This document shows positions 38,789 through 50,200 of a DNA stretch of 64,000 bases, piece after piece (position 1 is the first letter of the stretch; every line of letters begins with the position of its first letter). Below the pieces are notes generated by a model that was not told the origin of the DNA, ran no database searches, and worked only from the letters and a program-made list of their open reading frames with translations. The DNA is from Cucumis sativus (Eukaryota; Streptophyta; Magnoliopsida; Cucurbitales; Cucurbitaceae). The stretch covers positions 10,106,001 to 10,170,000 of the forward strand of contig NC_026657.2 in assembly GCF_000004075.3 (NCBI RefSeq), read 5' to 3'. The position numbers and the translations under genes were made by a program.

Positions 38789-40574
38789 TCAAAAAGAACA
38801 CTTCCTCTCTTCAACCACATTATCCATAAATCTCTTCCAAAACCAATGTTGCTTCCACACTCTTTCAGTCATCTCTTCGATGGGAATACCGTTTGTCTCT
38901 GGCACCAACAAGTACACAAACAATGACATTACAATCACACAACAAGAGAAAAATAAGAATATCCAATATTTCATATAACACAACATGGACAGAAAAGATT
39001 GAGCTATCATAAAAGTAAACATCATATTCACACAAACAGCCACACTCTGTCCACTTGATCGTGTCTCCAATGGAAAGATTTCACTGGGTATCAACCATCC
39101 AAGAGGTCCCCAAGACCAAGCATACGATGAAACAAAAGTGCATACCATCAACACCACCAAAATCGCCAACCCTTGTGATAGATTATTAGAGTTGTCTTGG
39201 AGTTCTAATCCCAGCACAATTGCAATGATGGTTTGAGAGACGAACATCTGAACTCCAGCTTCTAGCAACAGGATTCTTCGACCGACCTTATCCACCATGT
39301 AAATGGAGACTAATGTAGAAATGGCATTAACGATCCCTGTTATCGCAGAGGAGTATAAAGACGCATCGTTGCCGAAACCCAACGTGTTGAACAGAACTGG
39401 AGCATAGAACATAATTGCGTTCATTCCCGTGAGTTGTTGACAAACTTGAAAGAGTACGGCAATGACTAATGGAGGTCGATTTTGGCGAGCAAAAAGTATT
39501 CCAAAAGGATTTTTTATTGCTCCAGCGGTGCGACTTGCTTCCACAATCTCCAAATACTCTGACTCGATCTTGTCAGTGCCTCTAATTTTGCTTAGAACCA
39601 ATTTTCCTTTCTCTAAATAGCCCCGTTGAATCAAACTGTTTGGAGTATCATCAATTGAGATTGCTCCAATGGTTAATAGCATCGCCGGAACCCCAGCCAA
39701 TGCCATTGATAGCCTCCATCCCCATCCCCATTGAATCCTAATATTTCAGCCTTGGGGGTTTGTTAGCAATTACACAAACTTGAGAAAATGAAACACTTCA
39801 TGTTTAAACTTACTTGGATGTGCCATAATTGACAAGGTTAGCAAACATAATCCCAACTGTAATATCAAATTGAAACAACATATTCAAAGCTCCTCGCATC
39901 CTCGCCGGCGCTATCTCCGAAAGAAACAACGGCACCGCCTATCAACAACCAAAAGAAGAAAAAACATGATTTCAAATGTATCAAAAAATAAAAAGAAAAA
40001 ACATAATCTGTCTCCACAAATTCCAAGAAATTTCTAACCTGATTTGCAAATCCAACTCCACAACCCAAACAAATTCTTCCTAAAATGAGCATACAAAGTG
40101 TAATGGCGGTAGCATTTAACATAGTTCCAACAATGAAGAAAATCCCAGCAATCACCATTGTCTGTTTCCGACCCAAAACTCTTGATGTGAAAGATGCTAT
40201 TAATGTTGCTATTAAAGCAGCAATATAAAGTGATGATGTGAACATTTGTAACTCTCCATTGTCGTATTTACAATAATTGTTGTCGTCTCCCTTTTTGTTT
40301 TGTGTTCTTTCGTACACTACTGGAAAAAACTCTTTAAGAAATGAAGGCATTGACACCACTCCCCCTGCACCAAAACATTCGTTAAATCATCCACTAACCT
40401 AAAAGTTTAAGTTGAAAAATAATGACACCATCGCTCACCAGAAATCCCGAGGTCGTAGCCAAACATGAGGCCTCCGGTGGCGGCCATTATGCAAGAACTG
40501 AGGACCACCGGAGTTACCTTGGCTTCAAACTCAACTTTGGACGTAGCCACCGCATACTTTACGGTCGTAGTCAT
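38789..40574 (-). CDS. STP-family hexose/H+ symporter, gene A (divergent member)
   Basis: Four exons on the minus strand give 511 residues: 40574-40439, 40364-40039, 39938-39814, 39737-38789. This is a twelve-helix major-facilitator sugar porter of the plasma membrane. It has the proton-site Asp41 (FGYDLGISG), lid-domain Cys77 (NNYCKYDN) with its partner Cys in SMLCYMKY, Arg142 ([15 protein letters not shown]), the loop motifs LGRKQT and VDKVGRR, and sugar-binding helix 7 ([12 protein letters not shown]). It departs from its three neighbours at several otherwise invariant places: PETNG instead of PETKG near 475-479, [17 protein letters not shown] instead of [17 protein letters not shown], and QQLTGMN instead of TGIN. 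It is the outermost and most divergent minus-strand copy. Its exon boundaries match those of genes B and C. Confidence 0.92.
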
Positions 40575-41968
40575 CGTCGTTGAGTATATAATCCTTTGAT
40601 ATTGGCAATTGATATATAAGTGTGAAGAACCAAGGATGTATTGAATTGGGAGCGTTACAACTTTTTTATTTTACTAAATTTGAGAAGTGAATTTGGCTAA
40701 GAATGGATTTGACAACTGTCTGTACAGAGTCATAGACAGCTGAAATGAAATCGTTCAATTTCTTGTTCATATATATATATATATATATATGAGAAATTCA
40801 AAATATAATCCAATATTTGCAACCATGACCTCAATTTTTTAATTTGAAATTCATTCTAACATTTTTTTTATTGGTTTATAGGTGTTAGATTCACTTCATT
40901 ATTGGATTTATTGAGTTTTAGATTCTCTTAAGAAGCCACAATAGGCAAAAAAAAAAAAAAAAAAAAAACCCTCTTTATTAAAGTTGTATTGTTTTTTTTT
41001 TTTTTTCAATTTCCAATAAAAACATAAACCATATTTTAAAGGTGATTATCGATTTTATTTAATAATAATCAAATGACTATGTTTGTTTGAGTGAATAACT
41101 TTATTTGTTTAAGTATTTTCAATATTTTACTTAGTCTATACCAATTTGAAGGCGGAACGTACACATACCCGCTGTACTCTGTTCTAAGGGGTTGATATGT
41201 TTTCTATCGGAGATTCCCTCATTTTTCCTCTAATTACAACTCTAATAAAATAAATTATACTTCAAGTCCTTTTAAGAGTTTAATATTTGCAGTGTTACTG
41301 ACTAACCATAAATAGATAGACAGAAAAGCTCAACATTGTTAATTCCCTCAGATAGGGATGATGACACATTTTCTAATTTTCCCCAACTGTTGATGAGGTA
41401 GAAGAAGAGGTCGAGGAGGTTGGTTGCTTTGGGCTTTTGATCCAAGCTATTGTTCCCTCCCGGGAGGACTACAAGTCAGTAGTATGCTCTCCTTCCATCA
41501 AATGAAAAGGGTCGACCTTATTCCTTGGTTGGTCAAGGATGAGACTGAGCATGAGTTCCCAAGATCCCATCTTCTTATGATTCGAGTCCTATGGTCAGAG
41601 TGAGTTTTGTTTCATTGTGCATCTTGACATTTTCTTGAGTGGGATAGTTTTGTGTACTCCATGAAGGCGATTACATCCTTGTCCCATAAAGCACAATGGA
41701 TGAAATGTGGCTTTATATTTTATTCATTAATCTCATATGTTGTACTCGACATCTTACCAAAACAAGAAAGAAGGATAAAGGAAAAAGAAAAAGACTACAG
41801 GAGGTAATAATCATGTCTACAATTCGAAACCAGTAAGCAAATGAACACTAACAAATTAAATTTTCTCGGTTCTACTGTCTCACCCCACAACCATAATTGG
41901 CCAACAAAATAAAGGCAAGAGAGAACAATTGTAAAATAATAAATTAGAGCCAAAAAGAACAAAAAAAA
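40575..41968. other. Spacer between STP genes A and B
   Basis: The gene A promoter side carries TATATA-type sequences at 40584-40618 (minus strand). There is an AT repeat at 40769-40790 and a long A run near 40950. The segment 41390-41700 is less AT-rich, but no frame there resembles a known protein. A 15-base phrase at about 41198-41213 equals part of STP exon 3. Confidence 0.55.
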
Positions 41969-43824
41969 TCAAGCTGAAGCCTTTCCTTTCTCAGCCACAT
42001 CAGTCATGTATCTCTTCCAAAACCAATGTTGCTTCCAAACTTTGTCAGTCATTTCTTCAATTGGAATCCCTTTAGTCTCCGGCAGCAAAAACATCACGAA
42101 CAACGACATTACCACCACCCAACCAGAGAAGAACAAGAAGATCCCATACTTCATATAGCACAGCATCGACAAGAAAGATTGTGCTATCACGAAAGTGAAG
42201 ACCATATTCACACAGACGGTTACACTTTGTCCAGCTGATCGTGTCTCCAATGGAAAAGTTTCACTCGGAATCAACCATCCAAGTGGACCAAAAGACCAAG
42301 CGAAAGACGAAACAAAACTGCAAACCATGACTACCACTACAATCGCCAACCCATGTGACATGCTGTTTGTGTTGTCTTGAAGTTTTACGCCAAGCACCAC
42401 CGCGATAATCATTTGGGAAATGAACATTTGAACTCCAGCTTCTAATAACAACATTCGTCGTCCGATCTTGTCGACAAAGTAAATCGATACCAATGTAGAA
42501 AGGACATTAACAGCGCCAGTTATGACAGCAGAGTAGAGAGATGCATCGTTGCCAAAGCCTAAGGTGTTGAATAAAACTGGAGCGTAGAACATAATGGCAT
42601 TGATGCCGGTGAACTGTTGAAAGATTTGCAACCATATGGCAATGACTAAAGGTGGCCGATTCTGGCGCATTTTGAGGTTTCTGAAAGGATGTTTCACTTC
42701 TTGAGCAATGCGACTTGCTTCCAAGATCTCCAAATACTCTGGCTCAACATTCTCTGTTCCTCTTATTTTCTTCAATACTGCTTTTCCTTCCTCCAAATGA
42801 CCACGTTCGATCAAACTATTTGGAGTATCATCAACCATGAGTGCTCCAATAGTTAATAGCAATGCCGGAATGCCAGCCAATGCTAGCGATACCCTCCATC
42901 CCCATCCTCCTTCAATTCTGTCGTATCAGTTGAAAATTCTTAATTTTACTATTCATACACATTTGAAATAGAGAGAATTTTTTTAAATTTGCTTACTTGG
43001 ATGTGCCGTAATTGATAAGATTTGCGAACAATATCCCAACAGTGATATCGAATTGAAAAAGGATATTCAAAGCTCCACGAATTCTCGTCGGCGCTATCTC
43101 CGATAGAAACAAAGGCACAGCCTGTTTTGCAGCATTAGGAGTAAGAACAGAGCGAACAGAGCAAAGCAGAGTAGAAACATAGCAGAGTGATGAATGAAAA
43201 TAAACCTGGTTGGCAAATCCAACTCCACAACCCAGAGAGATTCTTCCAAGAATGAGCATGAGGAGGTTAACAGCGGCGGCGTTCAAAATGGTTCCGACGA
43301 TGAAGAAAACTCCGGCGATGAGCATGGTCTTCTTCCGTCCAAGGACTCTAGTGGTGTAAGAAGCGAAGAATGTGGCTATTAACGCCGCAAGATAAAGAGA
43401 AGATGTGAACAATTGTAAGCTTTCATTGTTGTATTTACAGTAATTGCTGTCGTCGGCCACATGCTGTTGAGTTCTCTTGTACACAACCGGAAAGAACTCC
43501 TCTAAGAATGAAGGCATCGACGTCACTCCCCCTGTTTTGACATGTGGAATTTCCCACGAGGAAAAGCAATAATAAAATTAGCAATTTTTGTTTATCAAAA
43601 GTTTTCCTTTTTAGTTTGATTGAATTTCTTATCAAGAATAATAATAGAATGATTCCATGTAAAATATCAAATAGTTATTAAACTAGACCTGAAATTCCAA
43701 CGTCATAGCCAAACATTAGTCCTCCGGAGGCAGCCATCATACAAGAAATAATAACCACCGGAGTTATCTTGGCCTCGAACTCGACTCCCGAGGAGGAAGT
43801 CACAGCAAATCCTGCTGCAGGCAT
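41969..43824 (-). CDS. STP-family hexose/H+ symporter, gene B
   Basis: Four minus-strand exons give 511 residues: 43824-43689, 43531-43206, 43121-42997, 42917-41969. The architecture is canonical [13 protein letters not shown] proton-site helix, SNYCKYNN lid Cys, [15 protein letters not shown] Arg, [15 protein letters not shown], helix 7 [34 protein letters not shown], and terminal [11 protein letters not shown]. It should import monosaccharides from the apoplast in symport with protons. It is closest to gene C on the opposite strand; even introns 2 and 3 are alignable nearly base for base, so the two are a recent inverted duplication or have been homogenised by gene conversion. A TATA box (TATAAATA, minus strand) lies at 43928-43935. 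Confidence 0.94.
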
Positions 43825-43927
43825 AACTAATAAAATTTAGTACTACCCTTTTCTCTTTTTTTGGTGGAGGATTGGATTGAACTGAAGAAAGTGATTGATT
43901 GTTAAAATATGGGAAGTGATTTGAATA

Positions 43928-43935
43928 TATTTATA
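43928..43935 (-). promoter_or_regulatory. TATA box of STP gene B
   Basis: The minus strand reads TATAAATA about 105 bases before the ATG at 43824, with a purine-rich leader between. Confidence 0.55.
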
Positions 43936-46900
43936 GAGAGGAAAAATAATGAAGAATGGGAGAGTTTAATTGTTTAAGTCCTAAATTTGATGGTAAAATA
44001 ATGGAGAAAGCAACCGTTTCAAAAACATATTAAGATCCAATATCTTTATTATTATCATGTTCATTTTTTTAAATGGGAAATGGAGACTATATTTAGTAAA
44101 ATTAATTATGATATTTAAGAGTGAGAGTAAATGGATTTGTGTATAAGATGACTTGGACAAACTTTTATCCATATCCATAATTTAATGCCAAATGAAACGT
44201 TCCAGTATTCAAATTTGACCAAGTTTGTTTAGGATTTAAGGAATCATTCTGTTTCTCTTGCATATAAAATGGAAAATAATATGTGAACACATTATTCTTT
44301 TACTATTTAAAAGCTCTTTAATATATATATATATATATTTTTTTTTTTTTTCTTTTTGTTTCTCATTAATTTTTTTACCATTTAAAAAGTTCTTATTTTG
44401 TTCTTATAACTTACCTAATATTAAAATATCCATGTATCATCTAACTTCAATTTTGTTACATCACCTAATAGTTAATTTTCTTTAAAAGAATGTATTATTG
44501 TAGCCTCTTAATTGGCTATATGCACTTTTATAGAGATTAAAAAAATGGGTTTTGAAGTTTAAAATTATGTTTGTTTTTCTCATTAGTGGTGTTTGGGGCT
44601 TCTTCTTTTGCAGCTTAGGTCCAACGTTGCAAATTTGAAACTCAAGCTTATGCATTCTTTTGTTATTTATTTCTTTTCTTTCTTTTGTAGTTAAATATAC
44701 GTAAGTTTCTTCGGAAAATTATATCTAACAAATATAAAAAAGATTTTTTTTCTCAAACTCTTATTTGTTAAAAAAAAAGGTTAAGATTTAGGTAGACAAA
44801 TATATCAAATATAAACATGCAGGGAAGACAAATCTAAACAACCAAATATATTGTCCTAAGTGCTAATTAATCACACTACATAGCTATTTTTTTATTGAGG
44901 CTTTTTTGTTTTCAAAATTTTTCTAAAATATTACAAAAATTTAAAATTTTATTGGCTCCCTTTTTAGCCTGACATATACTCTTACTGCTTTGAATAGAGA
45001 AACTATATGCAATTATGCCTAAGCATTCATGTTGTAACATTTACGTAAACCTATACGCTTTCAGTTCTAGAAAATACCAATATTAAAAGAAATTGTATTC
45101 TTGTTTAGATTTAAGAATTAAATAGACATAACTTCCAATGCGCAATAACTAAATATTAATTTATGTTAAATTACAAATTTGATGTTATCTAAAGTTAAAA
45201 TTTTGTTCATATGATCTTGAAAGTTATAATTTTACAAAAACCTCATAAATATTTCATATAATTTAATAAAAGAAACTTTTGAATATAGAAAAAATTAAAA
45301 TTATTTATAAAACAGAGGCAAATCTATCCAATTTTCAGTAATTTAATTAAATTCTTTTGCTATATTTTTCTATTCATAAGAATTTCTTTAGTTTTATCCA
45401 ACCAAATTAACTAAATTATAATTATAAATTATATAAATCAAATCTTTTAACTTTCTTCCAACAATGATGACGTTTACATTTAACATTTTCATTTTAAACA
45501 AACCTAAGATACAAATTTGAGTCTCCCAAGAAAAAAATATACTTTAGGTATTTACTTATGAGATAATTTTGAATCAAAAGATATGCTTTTATCTCAAAAC
45601 TTTTAAATCATTTACATACAAATTGCAGAAATGGCTAAGATAAAATCTTTACAAATTAGAAACTAAAATAAACATACTGTTGATTGCAAAAACCGTCTTT
45701 AAAAAAGTTGCAATTATACTTTTAAATATTCAAATTTAAAAAAAGAATAAAATTTAAGCTTATTCCAATTTTAAAATCCAATCGATAATATAAATTTGAG
45801 ATTCATGATGGTTTGTTGGTTTAATTAATTCTATAATTATTGAATATTTAATCTAATTTTATCCCTGTTGAAAGTTTAAAAGTCCAATGGTTAATATTGA
45901 AAATTTGTTATATCAATTTGAATATGTAATTGCAATTATAAATTTGTGTTATATAACCTAAAATTAAATATATGAATGTGTGTTGAAAATTTTAGATTTG
46001 GTCAAATCAGTGGCAAGTCGTAAAAGTTTAAAGAAGAAAAAAAATAAAAAGTATATATACATATTTTCATTTCATAATTTGGGTGTGAAAGGAAATTTAA
46101 TTTGGAGAGAAAGGGAAAAAATTAGGTGATGAGTTACAAAGAGAATTTTTGCAGTTTCATTATAGAAGATGATGCATTATAGAGTGACGTAAGTTTCATT
46201 ACAAAATTAAACTATGTTAATTATTAATTAGGGAATGCCTCTAATTAACTAAGTTATACATTAAAACGTTTTAAATTTTAACATTTAATTAAGTTAATGT
46301 TTTGAATATTTTTATCCCACACCCAATTTTGTATACCATGTATAAGGAAAATCTATCATATTATCAACTTTTTATTTGATGAACAACTCTTGAAGTTATT
46401 CTCATAATCTGTCATCGGTGGATTTAACATAGGTTCAACAGTTCGAGTCTCTCCCTCTCAACTTTGTTAACTAAGTTATACAGATTTCAACTCTCTCATT
46501 TATATTTTTGTTAGAAGATTCGAACATTTGACTTTTTAATTAAAAATATACATAATATGTGAAATTATATTTATGTTTGGTTGCAATATTTTATCTAAAA
46601 TGATAATAAATAAGATTATACTTAGATCGAGAGGAATGTTGGAAACTTCCATTTGCATTTATTTGAAGAAAAAAAATGCTTTAAGTGTTGACTAAGGAGC
46701 TCCTCCACGTAGTGAGTATTTGGATTGAGATTAAAGTCATGGCTTTTGGATAGGGATTTTCTCCCTTTTTCTCCATGTCATTCCAACGTATTAGATTTTA
46801 TTCTTTTGAGTTTGTAATTTGAAAATGAGAAGTGATATGTATTATAGTAAAATAAATCAAAATATTTATAAAATATATAAAAATATTACGGTTTTGTTTA

Positions 46901-48315
46901 CCGTATCAATGATATAGACTAATATAAATTGCTATTTGTGTGTTTGTTTCAATTATAAATTAGGATATTTTGTTATATTTATAAATATTTTGTCATTTAA
47001 AATTATTTTTCTACCTTAATTATTATAAATTTATTGACACCTTCTTTAATAGTAATTTTATCTTTGTTCGGTCTTTTAAAATTTATATTTGTTTTCTCAC
47101 CATTTTAGAGGCTCTTTTAATATTAATTCACAACACATTTGAATTGAAAGCTAATTCCTTTTTTTAAAAAAGTTATTTCATCTTCTAGATTTGATTTTTC
47201 TTCAATATTTTTAAAAAGTTAGATAATATAACGTAAAATTAAAGTAGTCTTCGTGTTCTATTAAAGAAAACAAAAGCAAACCAATGTTTTTATTGAAAGT
47301 CAATTATATTAGTGAGTTTTTAGAGATCATATTTACATTGCTTTTGTTAAAATTATGGATGAACTATAAATTTTAGATGTACATGAATCACATTAAAAAG
47401 TTAAAAGATAAACATTCCAACTTGCAAAATTCAATGTTAATTTTTTTTCCCTTCCCCAAAAAGGTTCTCTCCAAAGTATTCTCTCTTTCTCCCTCTCATC
47501 AATCCAAATTTTCTTAAAACAGGATCACCATTCTAAAACCTCTCTAATTTATAACTAACATTAATTAATAATATCTCTATTTTCTTTATAAAACAATTAA
47601 TCCTAGAAAATTAATAATTTCTAATGTTTATTACATTTATCCTAAAAAGTAGTTAACTAAAAATTATATCCCTTAAATTGTATTTTCATTTCTTTTTTTT
47701 TTTCATACAAATGTAAGACTCTTGTTGGATGATATAATATTAAACCTATCTTTATCGGTTAACTTAAATTTTTTTATAAGTTAATAATTTAATATGGTAT
47801 CAAAACATGTAGTTGTTAAATGTTTGGAAAAGAAAAAAGAAATTAGGTATATTTTGTACCCAGTAGGAAATATTCAATTGTTTTTAAAAAAGGAGGGTTG
47901 GTTATATAAGCTAACCTAACCATAGTACCTTCCTTTGGGGTAAAAGTTAATTAGACTCAGACCATACATTTTGAATTTTGTTTGCTGAAGGTTTAGTGGG
48001 TTTAATTGTAATGGTTAAGAAGGTTTATGCATACAAACTTTTTGTTAAAGAGGTTAACATCTCACTCCATTTATAGACATAAGAGATCAGAGAAGAGGGA
48101 TTGAAAAGATAAACCACAACCAAATTATTAATTGATCGAAAGTTGGAGGACTGTTTATTAATTTATTATTTTTACTCAAAGAAAATAAAAAAATGGGATG
48201 CTCTAAAGGACAGTTATATAATCCATGGTTAGCCAAATTAGGCCTCAAATTTAGCACATGCAGAGCTGGAATCATCCCACCCAATTCAAGTCTCGGATTC
48301 TACCATTTGTTGCTC
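43936..48315. other. Divergent intergenic region between STP genes B and C
   Basis: About 4.4 kb of very AT-rich DNA shared as upstream sequence by both genes. It holds an AT repeat (44321-44338), inverted-repeat element copy 3 (46858-46992), and two degenerate phrases resembling the DNA around retrotransposon primer-binding sites (46413-46470 and 47755-47815). No coding frame is recognised. Confidence 0.6.
46858..46992. mobile_element. MITE-like inverted-repeat element, copy 3
   Basis: CAAAATATTTATAAA at 46858-46872 and its exact inverse TTTATAAATATTTTG at 46978-46992 form a perfect 15-base inverted repeat enclosing about 105 bases. No coding frame is present. Ends are shared with the elements at 7580 and 17615. 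Confidence 0.6.
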
Positions 48316-48322
48316 TATAAAG
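48316..48322 (+). promoter_or_regulatory. TATA box of STP gene C
   Basis: TATAAAG about 97 bases before the ATG at 48413. The leader contains no other ATG. Confidence 0.55.
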
Positions 48323-48412
48323 ATCTTTTGATTTCACCTTATCTCATTAATCAAAGCACCTCAATATCTCCTTATCCCACACTATATTTTTCTTCCCTCA
48401 ACTCAAAACGGG

Positions 48413-50200
48413 ATGCCGGCGGCAGGGTTTTCGGTGGCTCCGTCCGCCGTGGAATTTGAGGCCAAGATAACTCCGGTGGTTATCATTTCTTGTATGATGG
48501 CCGCTACTGGAGGCCTTATGTTCGGTTACGACATTGGCGTTTCCGGTACTTAATTAAATTAATTAACTAGTTTACTCTTAATTTTTTCTTTACTTGTGTT
48601 AATTAATTCTTTTAATGGATTTGATTGTTAATTCGACATGTCGGAACAGGGGGAGTGACGTCGATGCCTTCATTTCTTAAGGAGTTTTTTCCGGTAGTGT
48701 ATGAAAAGACTCAACAACACCAAGGAGACGACAACAATTACTGTAAATACGATAATGAAAACTTACAGTTGTTCACATCGTCTCTTTATCTCGCGGCGTT
48801 AACCGCCACATTCTTCGCTTCTTACACCACTAGAGCTCTCGGCCGGAAACAGACCATGCTTATCGCCGGAATTTTCTTCATTGTCGGAACCATTTTGAAT
48901 GCCTCCGCCGTTAGCCTCCTCATGCTTATTCTTGGAAGAATCTCCCTGGGTTGTGGAGTTGGATTTGCCAACCAGGTTTATTTTCTTCCCTTCTTCTTCT
49001 GCTCTGTGTTGCTCTGTTTTGGCTTTGTTCTTACTCTTAATGTTGTAAAATAGGCGGTGCCGTTGTTTCTATCGGAGATTGCACCGACGAGAATTCGTGG
49101 AGCTTTGAATATATTGTTTCAATTCGATGTTACCATCGGGATTTTGTTGGCAAACCTTATCAATTACGGGACATCCAAGTAAGCAAATTAAAAAATTCTC
49201 TCTTTATTTGAAATGTGTATAAAATGTAAAATTAAGAATTTTGAAATGATACGACAGAATTGAAGGAGGATGGGGATGGAGGGTATCATTAGCACTGGCT
49301 GGCGTTCCAGCATTTCTATTAACGCTTGGAGCAATCTTGGTTGATGATACTCCAAATAGTTTGATCGAACGTGGTCATTTGGAGAAAGGAAAAGCAGTGT
49401 TGAAGAAAATCAGAGGAACAGAGAATGTTGAGCCAGAGTATTTAGAGATCTTGGAGGCAAGTCGCATTGCTCAAGAAGTGAAACATCCTTTCAAAAACCT
49501 CCTCATGCGCCAGAATCGCCCACCTTTAGTCATTGCCATAATGTTGCAAATCTTCCAACAACTCACCGGCATCAACGCCATTATGTTCTACGCTCCAGTT
49601 TTGTTCAACACGGTAGGCTTCGGTAACGATGCGGCTTTGTACTCTTCTGTCATAACAGGAGCCGTCAATGTCCTTTCTACATTGGTGTCTATTTACTCAG
49701 TCGACAAGATCGGGCGACGGATGTTGTTATTAGAAGCTGGAGTCCAAATGTTCGTCTCTCAAACCATCATTGCAGTTCTATTAGGCTTAAAACTCCAGGA
49801 TAGCGCTAATGATATGTCGCGTGGGATGGCGATTGTGGTGGTGTTGATGGTGTGTAGTTTTGTTTCATCTTTCGCATGGTCTTGGGGTCCACTCGGATGG
49901 TTGATTCCGAGTGAAACTTTTCCATTGGAGACTCGATCGGCTGGGCAAAGTGTGACAGTTTGTGTGAATATGGTCTTCACTTTTGTGATAGCCCAATCTT
50001 TCTTGTCAATGTTGTGCCATATGAAGTTTGGAATCTTCTTGTTCTTCTCTGGTTGGGTGTTGGTAATGTCGTTGTTCGTACTGTTTTTGTTGCCAGAGAC
50101 AAAGGGTGTTCCCCTCGAAGAGATGACAGAGAAAGTGTGGAAGCAACATTGGTTCTGGAAGAAATTTATGGATAACACAGACACAAAGGATTCCGTTTAA
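48413..50200 (+). CDS. STP-family hexose/H+ symporter, gene C
   Basis: Four exons give 508 residues: 48413-48545, 48650-48975, 49054-49178, 49258-50200. It is a plasma-membrane monosaccharide/proton symporter with all family motifs intact: proton-site Asp40 ([10 protein letters not shown]), NNYCKYDN lid Cys, [30 protein letters not shown], helix 7 [34 protein letters not shown], and [11 protein letters not shown] near the end. Its start ([20 protein letters not shown]) closely parallels gene B, and its introns 2 and 3 are near copies of gene B introns. The two genes are transcribed away from each other across 4.6 kb, so they may share upstream control, though no common regulatory motif is obvious by eye. 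Confidence 0.94.

Noticed and set aside
41390-41700. Possible exon in the spacer between STP genes A and B
   Set aside because: The composition is more gene-like, but no frame gives a recognisable protein and no clear splice pair could be assigned.
46436-46475. tRNA-like T-arm (GTTCGAGTCTCTCC)
   Set aside because: No acceptor stem, D-arm or anticodon arm can be formed around it; it more likely belongs to a repeat.
49759-50184. 141-codon frame antisense to STP gene C
   Set aside because: It is a shadow of the STP coding exon; the same shadow appears antisense to gene B.
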